DNA of 64,000 bases from Megasphaera sp. UBA1696 (GTDB lineage: Bacteria > Bacillota > Negativicutes > Veillonellales > Megasphaeraceae): contig DCJQ01000039.1 of assembly GCA_002319965.1 (NCBI GenBank), positions 66,573 through 130,572 of the forward strand, written 5' to 3'. Both the position numbers and the translations under genes were made by a program. Below are positions 53,425 through 62,422 of the stretch, one piece after another (position 1 is the first letter of the stretch; each line of letters begins with the position of its first letter). The notes beneath the pieces were generated by a model. It saw nothing but the letters and a program-made list of their open reading frames with translations. It made no database searches and was not told the origin of the DNA.

Positions 53425-53454
53425 ATTATAGCCTATCCGGCGTCCATATTGCAA
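53425..53454 (-). promoter_or_regulatory. Promoter of yicC-remA-gmk-rpoZ-coaBC
   Basis: Minus-strand TTGCAA (53454-53449), 18-bp spacer, TATAAT (53430-53425). Confidence 0.65.
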
Positions 53455-53541
53455 ATTTTTTATATCGATTCCACGGTATGCCCGTCTTTCATCGACCTTA
53501 CAGGAAGCCCCTGCACCGCCGATTTTCCGGCATCTCCCCGC

Positions 53542-53569
53542 TTGCCTTTCTCCGTCCATTTGCTACAAT
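53542..53569 (+). promoter_or_regulatory. Possible promoter of small membrane protein
   Basis: TTGCCT (53542-53547), 16-bp spacer, TACAAT (53564-53569); implies a leader of about 105 nt before the GTG at 53683. Confidence 0.45.
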
Positions 53570-53682
53570 GAAGTAAAGAAAAGAGTGAATTCGATATATC
53601 CTAGATTTTCGTTAAGAACCAATCTATCTGCCGGAGCTGATTTTCCCATTGCGTCGCTACGCTGCGTCAGGAGGTCTTCTTT

Positions 53683-53922
53683 GTGAGCAAACATTACCCG
53701 GATCTTTCCCCCTTGCTGGACTGCATAGCCACTTTCTTCGGAATGATATACGCCATTTGCCTGTTGATTTTGGCCCTGCTCCTAGCCGTCCCCATCGTAG
53801 GCGTCATCGTCTATCTTTGTTCCTCCTTCCTGTTCCCGGCAGCTTGGGTCTTTCCCATCACAGCGGCCGGCACGATACTCTTTCTATTCATAACAGTTCT
53901 GTCGGCATGGTATGAATGGTGA
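53683..53922 (+). CDS. Small hydrophobic membrane protein (79 aa)
   Basis: GTG start with CAGGAGG 8 nt upstream. Two hydrophobic stretches (about 18-48 and 53-74) predict two membrane helices with a short N-terminal tail. No recognised family. Has its own terminator (53937-53963) and a plausible promoter, so expression is likely although the function is unknown. Confidence 0.6.
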   Translation: MSKHYPDLSPLLDCIATFFGMIYAICLLILALLLAVPIVGVIVYLCSSFLFPAAWVFPITAAGTILFLFITVLSAWYEW

Positions 53923-53936
53923 TTTTCCCTCATCCG

Positions 53937-53963
53937 CCCCTTCTTTTCTGAAGGGGATTTTTT
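53937..53963 (+). terminator. Intrinsic terminator after small membrane protein
   Basis: CCCCTTC (53937-53943) and GAAGGGG (53950-53956), 6-nt loop, then ATTTTTT. Confidence 0.8.
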
Positions 53964-53970
53964 ATATCCC

Positions 53971-54000
53971 TTCACAGGACCTTTACAAACATGGTATGAT
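53971..54000 (+). promoter_or_regulatory. Promoter of rqcH
   Basis: TTCACA (53971-53976), 18-bp spacer, TATGAT (53995-54000), 46 bp before the ATG. Confidence 0.5.
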
Positions 54001-54045
54001 AAAAAGGATTGAATTTTTTAGTGTACCAGATAAGGAGGTACTTCT

Positions 54046-55752
54046 ATGAACTTAGACGGTATCACATTGCACTGCATTACCAACGAACTGGCCGACATTC
54101 TCCAAGGCGGCCAGATTTCTAAAATCTATCAGCTCGACGCCCGGTCCCTGTACTTCCGCATCTTTAATGATACAGGCCTTCACCATTTGGTCATTACCCT
54201 CGACGATTCTCCGCGCCTATACATTGCCGACACGGTCCCGCCGACGCCGGATATCCCGACGGGGCTCTGCATGTTTCTCCGCAAGTATTATGAAAACGGA
54301 CGCATCGCATCCATTGCCCAGCTCCATTTGGACCGACTCATCGAAATCGCCGTCGACGTCCTCGATATTTCCGGCAAGGTCGTCACCCGTAAGATCCATG
54401 TCGAACTCATGGGAAAATACAGCAACGTCATCTTCACGGAAGACGGCGTCATCATCGAAGCCCTCATCAAGACCGGCAAGAACAAACAGGCCGTCCGCAC
54501 CATTGCCCCCAAGGAGCCCTATGATTTTCCGCCGAATTTCATGCGCATGGATCCCTTTACCTTCTCCGCTCAGGAACTGACAGAGATGATGGAAACCGGC
54601 GGCGACGAAGCCTTAAAGACCTGGATGCTCAAGCGTTTCAACGGCATGAGTACCGTCGTCTTGACCGAATTATCCCACAACTCCGGCATCGATACAGCCA
54701 CCCTCGTGCAGGATCTGTCCCCGGCTGACCGCTTTGCTTGGTGCCGTACGGTCGAAGCCTTTGGCAAGCGCCTCAAGGGGATTTCCGGAGCCTACGTCTA
54801 TACCGTCAAGGGAAAGGAAATCATCTTCCCCTTGGAACTCGCCAGCCTCTCCCAGTATCCGCGGCGACACTTTCCCCTCATCGAAACGTATCTCAGCGAA
54901 TACCAGGCCACGCACCGCAGCTTAAACGGCGAACAGGAACAGCTGCAAAAGAAGGTCGCCAAACTCATTGAAAAGCAAAAGCGAAAAATCAAGCGCATTG
55001 CCGATGAAATGAAAGAAACGAAAAAAATCGACACATATAAATTATACGGCGACTTGCTCATGATTTACGCCTATGAAAAGCACGACCATGAAAAACAAGT
55101 GACCGTCAAAAACCTCTTATCCGAAAGCCAGGAAGACGTCACCATCGCCCTCGACCCGGCCTACTCCATGACCGACAATGCCAACCGCTATTATAAGCGC
55201 TATACGAAACTGCGCAACCGCAAACAGATATCGGCTCAGCTCCACGAAGAAAACCGGCAGCATTTAGACTATCTCTACTCCCTCGAATATGCCTTGGAAA
55301 ACACGACGACGAAAGATGAAATCACGGACATCAAGGCCGAAATGAAACAGATGAACCTCATCAGCGGCCATAATAAAGACCGGCAAAAGAAAGAATCGGC
55401 CCAGGACATTTTGACCATCGACGCCGACGGACTGACCATTTGGGTCGGCCGCAACAATCGGCAAAATGACTTCTTAACCTTAAAGAAAGCCCATCCCTAC
55501 GACCTGTGGTTCCACGTCAAGGACCAACCCGGTTCCCACGTCATCTTAGCCTCGCACAACGCCGATCCGACGGATGCCCAAATCGAACGGGCTGCACAAC
55601 TTGCCGCCTATTACAGTAAGGGCCGGGACAGCTCTAAAGTCGAAGTCGACTGCACCCTCGTACGCCATGTAAAGAAACCGGCCCACGCCGTCCCGGGCTA
55701 CGTCATATTTACCAACCAGACGACGTACATCGTCGAGCCCAAGAAAGAATAG
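54046..55752 (+). CDS. rqcH: Rqc2 homolog RqcH (NFACT family)
   Basis: 568 residues. NFACT-N domain from MNLDGITLHCITNELADILQ, a central long coiled coil about 280-440, and the C-terminal NFACT-R domain LTIWVGRNNRQNDFLTLKKAHPYDLWFHVKDQPGSHVIL, then SSKVEVDCTLVRHVKKPAHA. RqcH binds stalled 50S-peptidyl-tRNA and directs alanine tailing. Older annotations call it fibronectin-binding protein. AAGGAGG precedes the ATG. Monocistronic. Confidence 0.95.
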   Translation: MNLDGITLHCITNELADILQGGQISKIYQLDARSLYFRIFNDTGLHHLVITLDDSPRLYIADTVPPTPDIPTGLCMFLRKYYENGRIASIAQLHLDRLIEIAVDVLDISGKVVTRKIHVELMGKYSNVIFTEDGVIIEALIKTGKNKQAVRTIAPKEPYDFPPNFMRMDPFTFSAQELTEMMETGGDEALKTWMLKRFNGMSTVVLTELSHNSGIDTATLVQDLSPADRFAWCRTVEAFGKRLKGISGAYVYTVKGKEIIFPLELASLSQYPRRHFPLIETYLSEYQATHRSLNGEQEQLQKKVAKLIEKQKRKIKRIADEMKETKKIDTYKLYGDLLMIYAYEKHDHEKQVTVKNLLSESQEDVTIALDPAYSMTDNANRYYKRYTKLRNRKQISAQLHEENRQHLDYLYSLEYALENTTTKDEITDIKAEMKQMNLISGHNKDRQKKESAQDILTIDADGLTIWVGRNNRQNDFLTLKKAHPYDLWFHVKDQPGSHVILASHNADPTDAQIERAAQLAAYYSKGRDSSKVEVDCTLVRHVKKPAHAVPGYVIFTNQTTYIVEPKKE

Positions 55753-55773
55753 CCCCATCGGAACCAAGACGAC

Positions 55774-55806
55774 AAAAAGCTCTCGCAACTGCGAGAGCTT
55801 TTTTTA
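55774..55806 (+). terminator. Bidirectional terminator between rqcH and class II aldolase gene
   Basis: AAAAGCTCTCGCA and TGCGAGAGCTTTT arms around a 2-nt centre (55776-55802), with T runs on both strands. Confidence 0.85.
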
Positions 55807-56436
55807 TTTCTGTTTCAAATACCAGCTCAAGGGCTTGGCCTTCGTCGTCGTATGACCTTTATCACCGCCGGCCAACGAAAAGATTAGGGAATCACGATAC
55901 ATCTTAGCCACCGTTTCCAGCGTATCCAAGCGATAGAAAGCTTCTTTAAGATCGGTTCCCAAGGTAACGGCGCCGTGCCGTTCCATGAGGAATACCGAGG
56001 CCGTTTCAGCGGCAGCACCGCATCCTTCAGCAAGTTCCAACGATCCGGGAGGCGCATAGGGTACCGTCGGCACTTCGCCTAAGACCATGGCCCCTTCGGT
56101 CACGATATCGGCTGCAAAAGGAATACCGGCTACGGTCAGGGCCGTCGCCGTAACGGGATGGGCATGGATGATGGCATGAACGTCTTGCCGCTTCCGATAG
56201 ATGTTGAGATGGAGGGCCGTTTCCGATGACGGTTTCCCCATCCCCTCGAAAACGATGCCGTCCAAATTGACGACCAGGAGGTCCTTCGGATGGAGTTCAC
56301 CCTTTGGAAGGCCCGACGGAGTAATGACGATAAGGCCGTCGTCGCGGCGATAACTGATATTGCCGTCACAGGCAGCCACCAATCCGCCCTTTTTCATGGC
56401 CTTTCCGATGGCACAGAGTGTTTTCTTATTATCCAA
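55804..56436 (-). CDS. Class II aldolase/adducin family protein
   Basis: 210 residues. Zinc site AIIHAHPVTATAL (two His), ERHGAVTLG (third His), and Glu in PSSETALHLNIY; N-terminal GNISYRRDDGLIVITPSG is the phosphate-binding part. Members include L-fuculose-phosphate aldolase, ribulose-5-phosphate epimerase, MtnB and the methylthio/deoxyribulose-phosphate aldolases. Start TTG at 56436 with AAGGAGG. Lies 12 bp after speD, which hints at salvage of methylthioadenosine-derived sugars; this is inference. Confidence 0.85.
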   Translation of the reverse strand: MDNKKTLCAIGKAMKKGGLVAACDGNISYRRDDGLIVITPSGLPKGELHPKDLLVVNLDGIVFEGMGKPSSETALHLNIYRKRQDVHAIIHAHPVTATALTVAGIPFAADIVTEGAMVLGEVPTVPYAPPGSLELAEGCGAAAETASVFLMERHGAVTLGTDLKEAFYRLDTLETVAKMYRDSLIFSLAGGDKGHTTTKAKPLSWYLKQK

Positions 56437-56448
56437 CGTTCGTCCTCC

Positions 56449-57213
56449 TTAGCGCATAGACGGCATATTGCGGCCGTTGTAGATTTCCTGCATTTCCTGC
56501 CGGACTTGGCGGCGGATTTGCTGCTGTTCCCGTTCGCTTAAATCGTCTTTGGTAATATTGAACAGGTAGTTATTTAAATCGAAGTCGTGGAGGACCATCT
56601 TGGTATGGAAAATATTCTCCTGATAGACGTTGACATCGATCATATCATAGCGATGCCGCGTCGCCGGCGCAATATAATTCTGAATCGAATTGATGCGATG
56701 ATCGATAAACAGCTTCTTGCCGTTCATATCCCGCGTAAAGCCGCGAACACGGTAGTCGAGGGTGACGATGTCGGAATCGAAGCTGTCGAGAAGGTAATTG
56801 AGCGCATTGAGCGGCGAAATGCGGCCGCACGTCGATACGTCGATATCGGCCCGAAAGGTCATGATCCCTTTTTGAGGATGGCTTTCGGGATAGGTATGGA
56901 CCGTCAGGTGACTCTTATCGAGATGGCATACGACATCGGCATCGTGGACCTCTTCCTCAGAAATAAGAATGGTAACGCTCGCCCCTTGGGGATCGTAGTC
57001 CTGGCTGGCGACGTTTAAGATATGCGCCCCGATAATATCCGACACATTACGCAGGATATTGGTCAGTCGTTCGGCATTATACTGCTCGTCAATATATTCG
57101 ATATATTGGCGCCGCGATTCGTCACTGACGGCATAGCAGATGTCGTAAATGTTAAAGCTCAGAGTCTTGGTCAGGTTGTTGAACCCGTAGAGCTTGAGTT
57201 TTTTCGTTTTCAT
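56449..57213 (-). CDS. speD: S-adenosylmethionine decarboxylase proenzyme (SpeD, long bacterial type)
   Basis: 254 residues, matching the long Escherichia coli-type SpeD rather than the 120-residue Bacillus type. Self-cleavage site [15 protein letters not shown] (Ser becomes the pyruvoyl group), catalytic Cys in [18 protein letters not shown]. Produces decarboxylated SAM for spermidine. No spermidine synthase gene lies in this window. Confidence 0.95.
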   Translation of the reverse strand: MKTKKLKLYGFNNLTKTLSFNIYDICYAVSDESRRQYIEYIDEQYNAERLTNILRNVSDIIGAHILNVASQDYDPQGASVTILISEEEVHDADVVCHLDKSHLTVHTYPESHPQKGIMTFRADIDVSTCGRISPLNALNYLLDSFDSDIVTLDYRVRGFTRDMNGKKLFIDHRINSIQNYIAPATRHRYDMIDVNVYQENIFHTKMVLHDFDLNNYLFNITKDDLSEREQQQIRRQVRQEMQEIYNGRNMPSMR

Positions 57214-57245
57214 GAATGGTATATCCAGTTCCTTCCCCAGTGGGC

Positions 57246-57746
57246 TTATTTTCGGTCAATCTCGTGAAAGGCAATATCGGTAATGGTCCCGTCGTCAATG
57301 GTTACGACGGCATAGGTCCCTTTTCGCCCGTCGCGGGGCAGACCGATGCTGCCGGGATTGACGATCCACAGGTCAGACTCCCGCTTGATGAAGCGGCGGT
57401 GAGTATGGCCGAAGACGACGAGATCAGCATGCTGCTCGTGTCCTAATTCAACGAGTTTTTGCAGCCGCCGTTCTCCATACCATTGGCTGCCGTGAATGGC
57501 GACAATACGAATGCCGCCGACGGTAACGCAGCGGCATTCCGGATCGTTGGTATGGTTCAGATAGTCATTATTGCCCAAAACGGCATATACCGGTACGCCC
57601 GTGTATATGGCCAAATCCTCTCCGTCATCGCAGTAGTCACCACCGTGAATCCAAGCAGCCACATCGGGAGCACTGTCGGCCATGCGAGACAGGCATTCAA
57701 AACGGCCGTGGCTGTCACTGACCAAGCCTACCCGGACGGTACTCAT
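57246..57746 (-). CDS. YfcE/MJ0936-type metallophosphoesterase
   Basis: 166 residues. Dinuclear metal motifs: [45 protein letters not shown]. Small phosphodiesterase family with unclear in vivo substrate. ATG overlaps the rdgB stop (ATGA), so the two are coupled. Confidence 0.92.
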   Translation of the reverse strand: MSTVRVGLVSDSHGRFECLSRMADSAPDVAAWIHGGDYCDDGEDLAIYTGVPVYAVLGNNDYLNHTNDPECRCVTVGGIRIVAIHGSQWYGERRLQKLVELGHEQHADLVVFGHTHRRFIKRESDLWIVNPGSIGLPRDGRKGTYAVVTIDDGTITDIAFHEIDRK

Positions 57747-58333
57747 GACAGGGCCTCGACGAGTTTCTTCAAGGCTTTCCCCCGATGACTGATTTCATTT
57801 TTTTCGGCCATGGACAATTCAGCCATGGTCTTCCCCTTTTCAGGAACGTAGAATAAAGGGTCGTAGCCAAAGCCGTTGTCACCGGCATAGACATCCTGAA
57901 AGACGCCGTCACAGCTGCCTTCAGCCTGTACGGTGCGGCCGTCCGGCCAGATGAGGACCAAAGAACAAATGTAGTGAACCGTCCGCTTTTCCGGCGGAAA
58001 AGCTGCCAGTTCCGCGATGAGCTTTTGATTATTGGCTTCATCGTCGCAGTCGGGACCGGCATAGCGGGCCGAGTAGACGCCGGGACGGCCGCCAAGGGCA
58101 TCGGCAGCAATCCCCGAATCATCGGCCAGGCACGGAAGGCCCGTCGCCTTCATATAATACGAGGCTTTCAGCAGGGCATTTTCGGCAAAGGTCGTTCCCG
58201 TTTCTTCCGGCTCCGTAATCGAAGGCAGGACATCGTGTACTGAAACGGCTTCATAGCCCAAAGGCTCCAAAATACTCTTGAATTCCCGTATCTTTCCGGC
58301 ATTATGTGTTGCCAGTACAATTTTTTCTGCCAC
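57743..58333 (-). CDS. rdgB: Non-canonical purine NTP pyrophosphatase (RdgB/HAM1)
   Basis: 196 residues. VLATHNAGKIREFKSIL, PCLADDSGIAADALGG, and GNGFGYDP-like NGFGYDPLFYVPEKGKTMAEL are family hallmarks. Hydrolyses ITP, dITP and XTP. Start GTG at 58333 after GGGGGA. Commonly beside rph/yfcE/murI in Firmicutes. Confidence 0.95.
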   Translation of the reverse strand: MAEKIVLATHNAGKIREFKSILEPLGYEAVSVHDVLPSITEPEETGTTFAENALLKASYYMKATGLPCLADDSGIAADALGGRPGVYSARYAGPDCDDEANNQKLIAELAAFPPEKRTVHYICSLVLIWPDGRTVQAEGSCDGVFQDVYAGDNGFGYDPLFYVPEKGKTMAELSMAEKNEISHRGKALKKLVEALS

Positions 58334-58356
58334 GGCACATCCCCCTTGTCCGGCTG

Positions 58357-59019
58357 TTATTTTTTAAGCATTTTTGCGTAATTCTTGATGACGACAATCG
58401 GCGTCTTTTGGGACGCATTGCCAAAAGGATTGTCGATGAGGATCCGGGCGATTTCTTTCGGATTGATGCCCTTGCTGTGACCGAGGACGGCCGAGCGTTT
58501 GAGGTCGTTGACGTCGGCAACGACGGCGCCGTAGCAGCCCATGCGCTGTTTAATTTTTTCAGCGACCTTATCCGGTTCAGCCGGCCCATAGACGATGCAT
58601 TTATCAAAAGGCGGCATGGTGCCCGTAACGTCATCGGTTAAGGACGCCTGACGGCATTTGGCATACCAGACACCGTTCTTGCCGGCCAATTTTGCAAAAA
58701 AGCCGACGATGAACCAAAACATCATCTTCCATTCCCCTTCAAGGTTCATGGCTGCCTGCATGCCATAGAGGCTGGCCATACTGCCTTCACCGGGAACGAA
58801 GCGCCGCATGAGGCGGGCCTGCCAAGACGGCGTCAGTTCTTCCGGCCGCGTATAGCGGTGCTGGGTAATCGCAACGACACTTTCGGCCGTGCAGACCAAA
58901 TCATCCGGGCCGACGACGTGTTTTGCATATTCTTCGATAACATCGACGATATCATCTTTATCCGTAAGGATTCTTGTTTTTACAGGGACTAATTCTACCG
59001 GTACTTCGATTTCTGCCAT
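58357..59019 (-). CDS. Coenzyme F420-0:glutamate ligase-like (CofE family) protein
   Basis: 220 residues. VELVPVKTRILTDKDDI at the N-terminus, DDLVCTAESVVAITQ, YGAVVADVNDLKRSAVLGHSKGI and a final NPFGNASQKTPIVVIKN resemble the CofE/FbiB ligase fold. No other F420 gene is in the window and this lineage is not known to make F420, so it probably ligates glutamate to something else, or has another role. Encoded 13 bp downstream of a membrane-anchored partner. Confidence 0.75.
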   Translation of the reverse strand: MAEIEVPVELVPVKTRILTDKDDIVDVIEEYAKHVVGPDDLVCTAESVVAITQHRYTRPEELTPSWQARLMRRFVPGEGSMASLYGMQAAMNLEGEWKMMFWFIVGFFAKLAGKNGVWYAKCRQASLTDDVTGTMPPFDKCIVYGPAEPDKVAEKIKQRMGCYGAVVADVNDLKRSAVLGHSKGINPKEIARILIDNPFGNASQKTPIVVIKNYAKMLKK

Positions 59020-59032
59020 TGTATGGGACCTC

Positions 59033-59575
59033 CTAATTCAATTCCAATGCATGCTGTACTTCCGTGGCCTTCAAGGTAATGCGGGCCTTATGGATGTACC
59101 ATTCGCTGCGGGATACGACTTGATAGACGAGATCAACGGGCATATCAGGGAAGGTCTTCAAGTCTTCGCGGATGTTGCCTTCTTTGCTGGTCAGGGTAAT
59201 GGTGACGCGGATCATACCCCGATCGCGAGGATTAAAAATAACAGATTCCCAGTAGTTGTCATCGCGTTCGGCTGCCTTATTGGCAAGTTCGGACTGGACC
59301 GTAACCTTATCGTACTGTTCACGCGGAAGGAGGGTCCGAGGATAAAAGTCCATGATGGTTCCCAGCTGCCGGCCGGCATTGTGGATGGGCACTTCCGTTT
59401 CGAAGACGGCCCGGTTTTGGGTAATTTCTTTCATTTCAAAAGGTTTCCGATGGCGGGCATCGATTACAAAGCGAGCGTCCCCCTGCCGCCAGGCAAAGAA
59501 GCGGAACAGCAGGTACAGGACAGCAGCAATGCCGATGACGGCAATGATAACATTGAATAAGACATAGAAAAACAC
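59033..59575 (-). CDS. Hypothetical membrane-anchored protein
   Basis: 180 residues: one N-terminal membrane helix (about 4-26) then a beta-rich soluble domain with no recognised motif. Start GTG 59575 with AAGGAG 9 nt upstream. It lies between murI and the CofE-like gene and is likely co-transcribed with both. Not recognised; possibly a lineage-specific partner of the CofE-like protein. Confidence 0.7.
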   Translation of the reverse strand: MFFYVLFNVIIAVIGIAAVLYLLFRFFAWRQGDARFVIDARHRKPFEMKEITQNRAVFETEVPIHNAGRQLGTIMDFYPRTLLPREQYDKVTVQSELANKAAERDDNYWESVIFNPRDRGMIRVTITLTSKEGNIREDLKTFPDMPVDLVYQVVSRSEWYIHKARITLKATEVQHALELN

Positions 59576-59610
59576 GGCGCAAGACTCCTTTATGTAAAAT
59601 ATAGATACGA

Positions 59611-60414
59611 TTAAATGAGGGTAATTTCTTCAGTGGTAAATTCATTGGCCGGAATGAGGTGCTGCGCTAATCGGGCGCCGCGCTCCGCTTCAGCCGTAAA
59701 ACAAAGGCGTAAATAGCCGTTTTCTTTGCTGGGATTGAGCAGTCCGTCTTTTTTTAAGACTTCCAGCGTTTCCAAGGCCATTTCATGGGCCGGATCGACG
59801 AAAGCAATGGAATCGCCGCAAAATTCTTCAAACAGGGGCTGGATGAAGGGAAAGTGCGTGCAGCCGAAAATGGCCGTATCGGCACCGGAACGAAGGACCG
59901 GTTCCGTATACTGCTTCAAAGGACCGCGAATTTCCGGTCCGTCGAGGACGCCCCGTTCGATAAGGTTGGCTAAAGCCGGGCAGGCCTGTTCGACGATTTC
60001 AATATGTCCGTCCATGGCCTCGGCGACCTTGCGGTGGCTGTGATTGGCAATCGTAAGGGGCGTGGCGAAGACGGCAATTTTTTGGGTCGCACTGATTTCT
60101 CTGGCCGTCTTGAGCCCTCGGCTCATGCCGATCAAGGGATAATCGACTTCCTTCACAACCGTATCGTAGGCCGCAGCCGTTGCCGTGTTGCAGCCAATAG
60201 CCACCACCTTAACGTGTTGTTCGGTCATGAAGTGCAGAATATCCCGCGTATAGGCGATAATTTCTTCCGGCGTCCGCGTCCCGTAAGGATTTCGCTTCGT
60301 ATCACCAACGTAAACGATGTCTTCATGAGGTAGGAGCATGCGGAGCTTAGCCGCGACAGTCAGCCCGCCGACACCGGAATCAAACACGCCGATAGGCCGT
60401 GAATTACCTTCCAT
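59611..60414 (-). CDS. murI: Glutamate racemase
   Basis: 267 residues. GVFDSGVGGLTVAAKL, IGCNTATAAAY and FGCTHFPFIQPL carry the two catalytic Cys; VYVGDTKRNPYG is also typical. Supplies D-glutamate for peptidoglycan. Overlaps the upstream thioesterase gene by 11 bp. Confidence 0.97.
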   Translation of the reverse strand: MEGNSRPIGVFDSGVGGLTVAAKLRMLLPHEDIVYVGDTKRNPYGTRTPEEIIAYTRDILHFMTEQHVKVVAIGCNTATAAAYDTVVKEVDYPLIGMSRGLKTAREISATQKIAVFATPLTIANHSHRKVAEAMDGHIEIVEQACPALANLIERGVLDGPEIRGPLKQYTEPVLRSGADTAIFGCTHFPFIQPLFEEFCGDSIAFVDPAHEMALETLEVLKKDGLLNPSKENGYLRLCFTAEAERGARLAQHLIPANEFTTEEITLI

Positions 60415-60853
60415 GAATGGCTCCTTCGACGTCTGTATCTGCCTGTTCGGCAGCGTACATGGCCTGTAATTTCTTATAATCTTCCTCTGCCAGACGAGCT
60501 ACTTTTCCGCTGGCTTTGTGGACAAATACGTTCTGCGTCGTTCCTGTCGCCAACAGGCGGTGGTCATCGTGGCGGACGATACGGTAGGAAAAGACCATCT
60601 GTGCCCGGCTGAGCTTTACCAGGCGGGTCTCGATGTCAATGATATCGGCATAGTTTATCGGGCTGATATATTCGCAGGATACACTCTTAATGGGATAGGT
60701 AATCCCTTGATCGAGGAGGGCGAATAAGTCGAGGCCGGCAGCGGCGAAATATTCACAGCGGCCGCATTCAAACCAGCGAATATGATTGGAGTGGTGGGCA
60801 ATCCCCATCATGTCCGTTTCATAGAACCGCACTTTTTCAACAACAGTAATCAT
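60404..60853 (-). CDS. Acyl-CoA thioesterase (YbgC/4HBT hotdog family)
   Basis: 149 residues, single hotdog domain: RFYETDMMGIAHHSNHIRWFECGR with the catalytic-site Asp and His. Hydrolyses short to medium acyl-CoA. TTAGGAG before the ATG. No tol-pal genes nearby. Confidence 0.9.
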   Translation of the reverse strand: MITVVEKVRFYETDMMGIAHHSNHIRWFECGRCEYFAAAGLDLFALLDQGITYPIKSVSCEYISPINYADIIDIETRLVKLSRAQMVFSYRIVRHDDHRLLATGTTQNVFVHKASGKVARLAEEDYKKLQAMYAAEQADTDVEGAIHGR

Positions 60854-60943
60854 AAATTCTTAACTCCTAACTTTATACACGCTCATATTATTTTACGATG
60901 ATGACCTTTGTTTGTCAAAGGAAAAGTCTGAAATACGAACGAT

Positions 60944-60973
60944 AAAGGGACTGTCCTCGTGCGACAGTCCCTT
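60944..60973 (-). terminator. Terminator after DUF1232 gene
   Basis: AAAGGGACTGTC and GACAGTCCCTTT (60944-60955, 60962-60973), perfect 12-bp stem; on the minus strand followed by ATCGTTCG, so the U tract is weak. Confidence 0.65.
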
Positions 60974-60994
60974 TATCAATCATGCTCCGGTTAC

Positions 60995-61336
60995 TTACGA
61001 AATTTTCAGGAACGGGAACATACGGCGTACCTTTTCCCGGTGTTCCGGTTTGACATAAGTCCCGGCCAAGTGCAAGGCTGCGGCGACGACAGCGGCATCG
61101 TCCAGCCAGCCAAACCCGGCAAAGACGTCCGGCACCAGATCAAAGGGCAAGATGACGTAGCCGATAGCCCCCATGAGGGCCAGTTTAATAAACTTCGGCG
61201 TGTCCTTATCTTGCATGCAATAAAAAATTGTCAGGATTTTGGGCAAAAATCGAACTTTTCTTCCTGCTGTGCGAATAAACATAATGAATCGGCCCGGTGT
61301 ATAAAATTGGGCAAAAAAGCTCAGTATCTTCCACAT
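60995..61336 (-). CDS. DUF1232 (YkvA-like) family protein
   Basis: 113 residues. DUF1232 core: KFIKLALMGAIGYVILPFDLVPDVFAGFGWLDDAAVVAAAL, a membrane-associated helical pair with the ILPFDLVPD signature. Function of the family is unknown. Follows the LEA-like membrane protein gene by 11 bp, so the two are one unit. Confidence 0.9.
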   Translation of the reverse strand: MWKILSFFAQFYTPGRFIMFIRTAGRKVRFLPKILTIFYCMQDKDTPKFIKLALMGAIGYVILPFDLVPDVFAGFGWLDDAAVVAAALHLAGTYVKPEHREKVRRMFPFLKIS

Positions 61337-61347
61337 GGGCGTTCACC

Positions 61348-62364
61348 TTACTTCAAGTCTTCTAAGGATTTTCTAGCATCTTCTACGGCAGCCTTGACTT
61401 TTTCTTCCACATCATCGGCATCCATGTCGGATACTTCCTTAGCGGCGTCCTTGGCAGCGTCTTTGACATCTTCCGCGGCATCCTTGGCGTCTTTGGCAGC
61501 GTCCTTCGCGGCGTCCTTAACATCATCCGCGGCGTCCTTTGCGTCTCTTGCAACGTCCTTAGCTTTATCCATGGCGTCCGAATCGACGACTTTGTCCACC
61601 GTATCATCAAAAGCATCTTTGGCATCACCAGCGGCATCTTTCAGGTCATCGGCTTTTTCTTCGACGATTTCATCGACTAAATCGTCCTTATGGCGGACAG
61701 AATTGTACAGTTCTTCCCCTTTTTCTTTTACGTCCTGGATGCAGTCTTTGGCAGCACTGCCCCATTTCTTCATGAAATCGATGGTTTCATCGCCGAGGGG
61801 AACGTTCTTCAAGGGATTTTCTTTGATCTTATCGGCTTGTTCGCGAGCCTTATCCTTCCATTCGCCCATCATTTCGATATAGGGACCCATATCGGTAGGC
61901 ATGCCGTCTTTCAGCCAGCGCTGAGTGACACGGCCCAGGCTGTAGGTAATGCCGACGGCAACGGGAACCTGGATGACGCTGAAGGGAATGAGCGTCGTCA
62001 GCAGCGTACCGGCTACACGGCTGCCGACAGCTCCTAAGAAGGCGATGAGAGCGCGTTCGCTCAATTTTACGTCATAGACTTTAGCGATACGGCTGACGAG
62101 ATACACTTCATTAGCCATGAGGGCTGCCGTTCCGATAAGGGGAGCAATGACGATGGCACCGGCCCGGGCAGCGGCCCAGCGGCACAACATTTCGACCTGA
62201 ACGTCCTTGTCTTCCGTCGTCTGCTCCATGGCTTTGATGACACTGTTAGCCGCGTCTTCACCCGGCTGAGAATGGTTCTGCTTGAAATCAGCCAGTTCTT
62301 GCTTCAAGGCTGCAATTTCTTCCTGCAATTGCTCTACAATCTTTGCATTTTCTTCATTTGCCAT
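61348..62364 (-). CDS. Membrane protein with N-terminal coiled coil and C-terminal LEA-like repeats
   Basis: 338 residues. A short coiled coil (1-36), a hydrophobic DUF697-like part (about 65-140, APLIGTAALMANEVYLVSRIAKVYDV and SRVAGTLLTTLIPFSVIQVPVAVG), and a long charged helical tail (about 228-335) built of Asp/Ala/Lys repeats. Two near-identical 18-residue units occur in tandem (DAKDAADDVKDAAKDAAK and DAKDAAEDVKDAAKDAAK). Such repeats resemble group 3 LEA and apolipoprotein helices. ATG 62364 after GGGGTG. Co-transcribed with a DUF1232 gene. Function unknown; membrane or stress protection is speculation. Confidence 0.75.
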   Translation of the reverse strand: MANEENAKIVEQLQEEIAALKQELADFKQNHSQPGEDAANSVIKAMEQTTEDKDVQVEMLCRWAAARAGAIVIAPLIGTAALMANEVYLVSRIAKVYDVKLSERALIAFLGAVGSRVAGTLLTTLIPFSVIQVPVAVGITYSLGRVTQRWLKDGMPTDMGPYIEMMGEWKDKAREQADKIKENPLKNVPLGDETIDFMKKWGSAAKDCIQDVKEKGEELYNSVRHKDDLVDEIVEEKADDLKDAAGDAKDAFDDTVDKVVDSDAMDKAKDVARDAKDAADDVKDAAKDAAKDAKDAAEDVKDAAKDAAKEVSDMDADDVEEKVKAAVEDARKSLEDLK

Positions 62365-62422
62365 ATGTAACACCCCATTCTGTGACGAAATAAAAAACTA
62401 TATTTTATATTTTCCCATGTTT

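Noticed and set aside
61430..61660. Tandem DNA repeats considered as a CRISPR-like or VNTR array
   Set aside because: The periodicity follows the encoded 18-residue protein repeat; no spacers and no cas genes.
60959..61882. 307-codon plus-strand frame opposite the LEA-like gene
   Set aside because: Ser/Ala-rich translation is the complement of the Asp/Ala/Lys repeats; an artefact of repeat composition.
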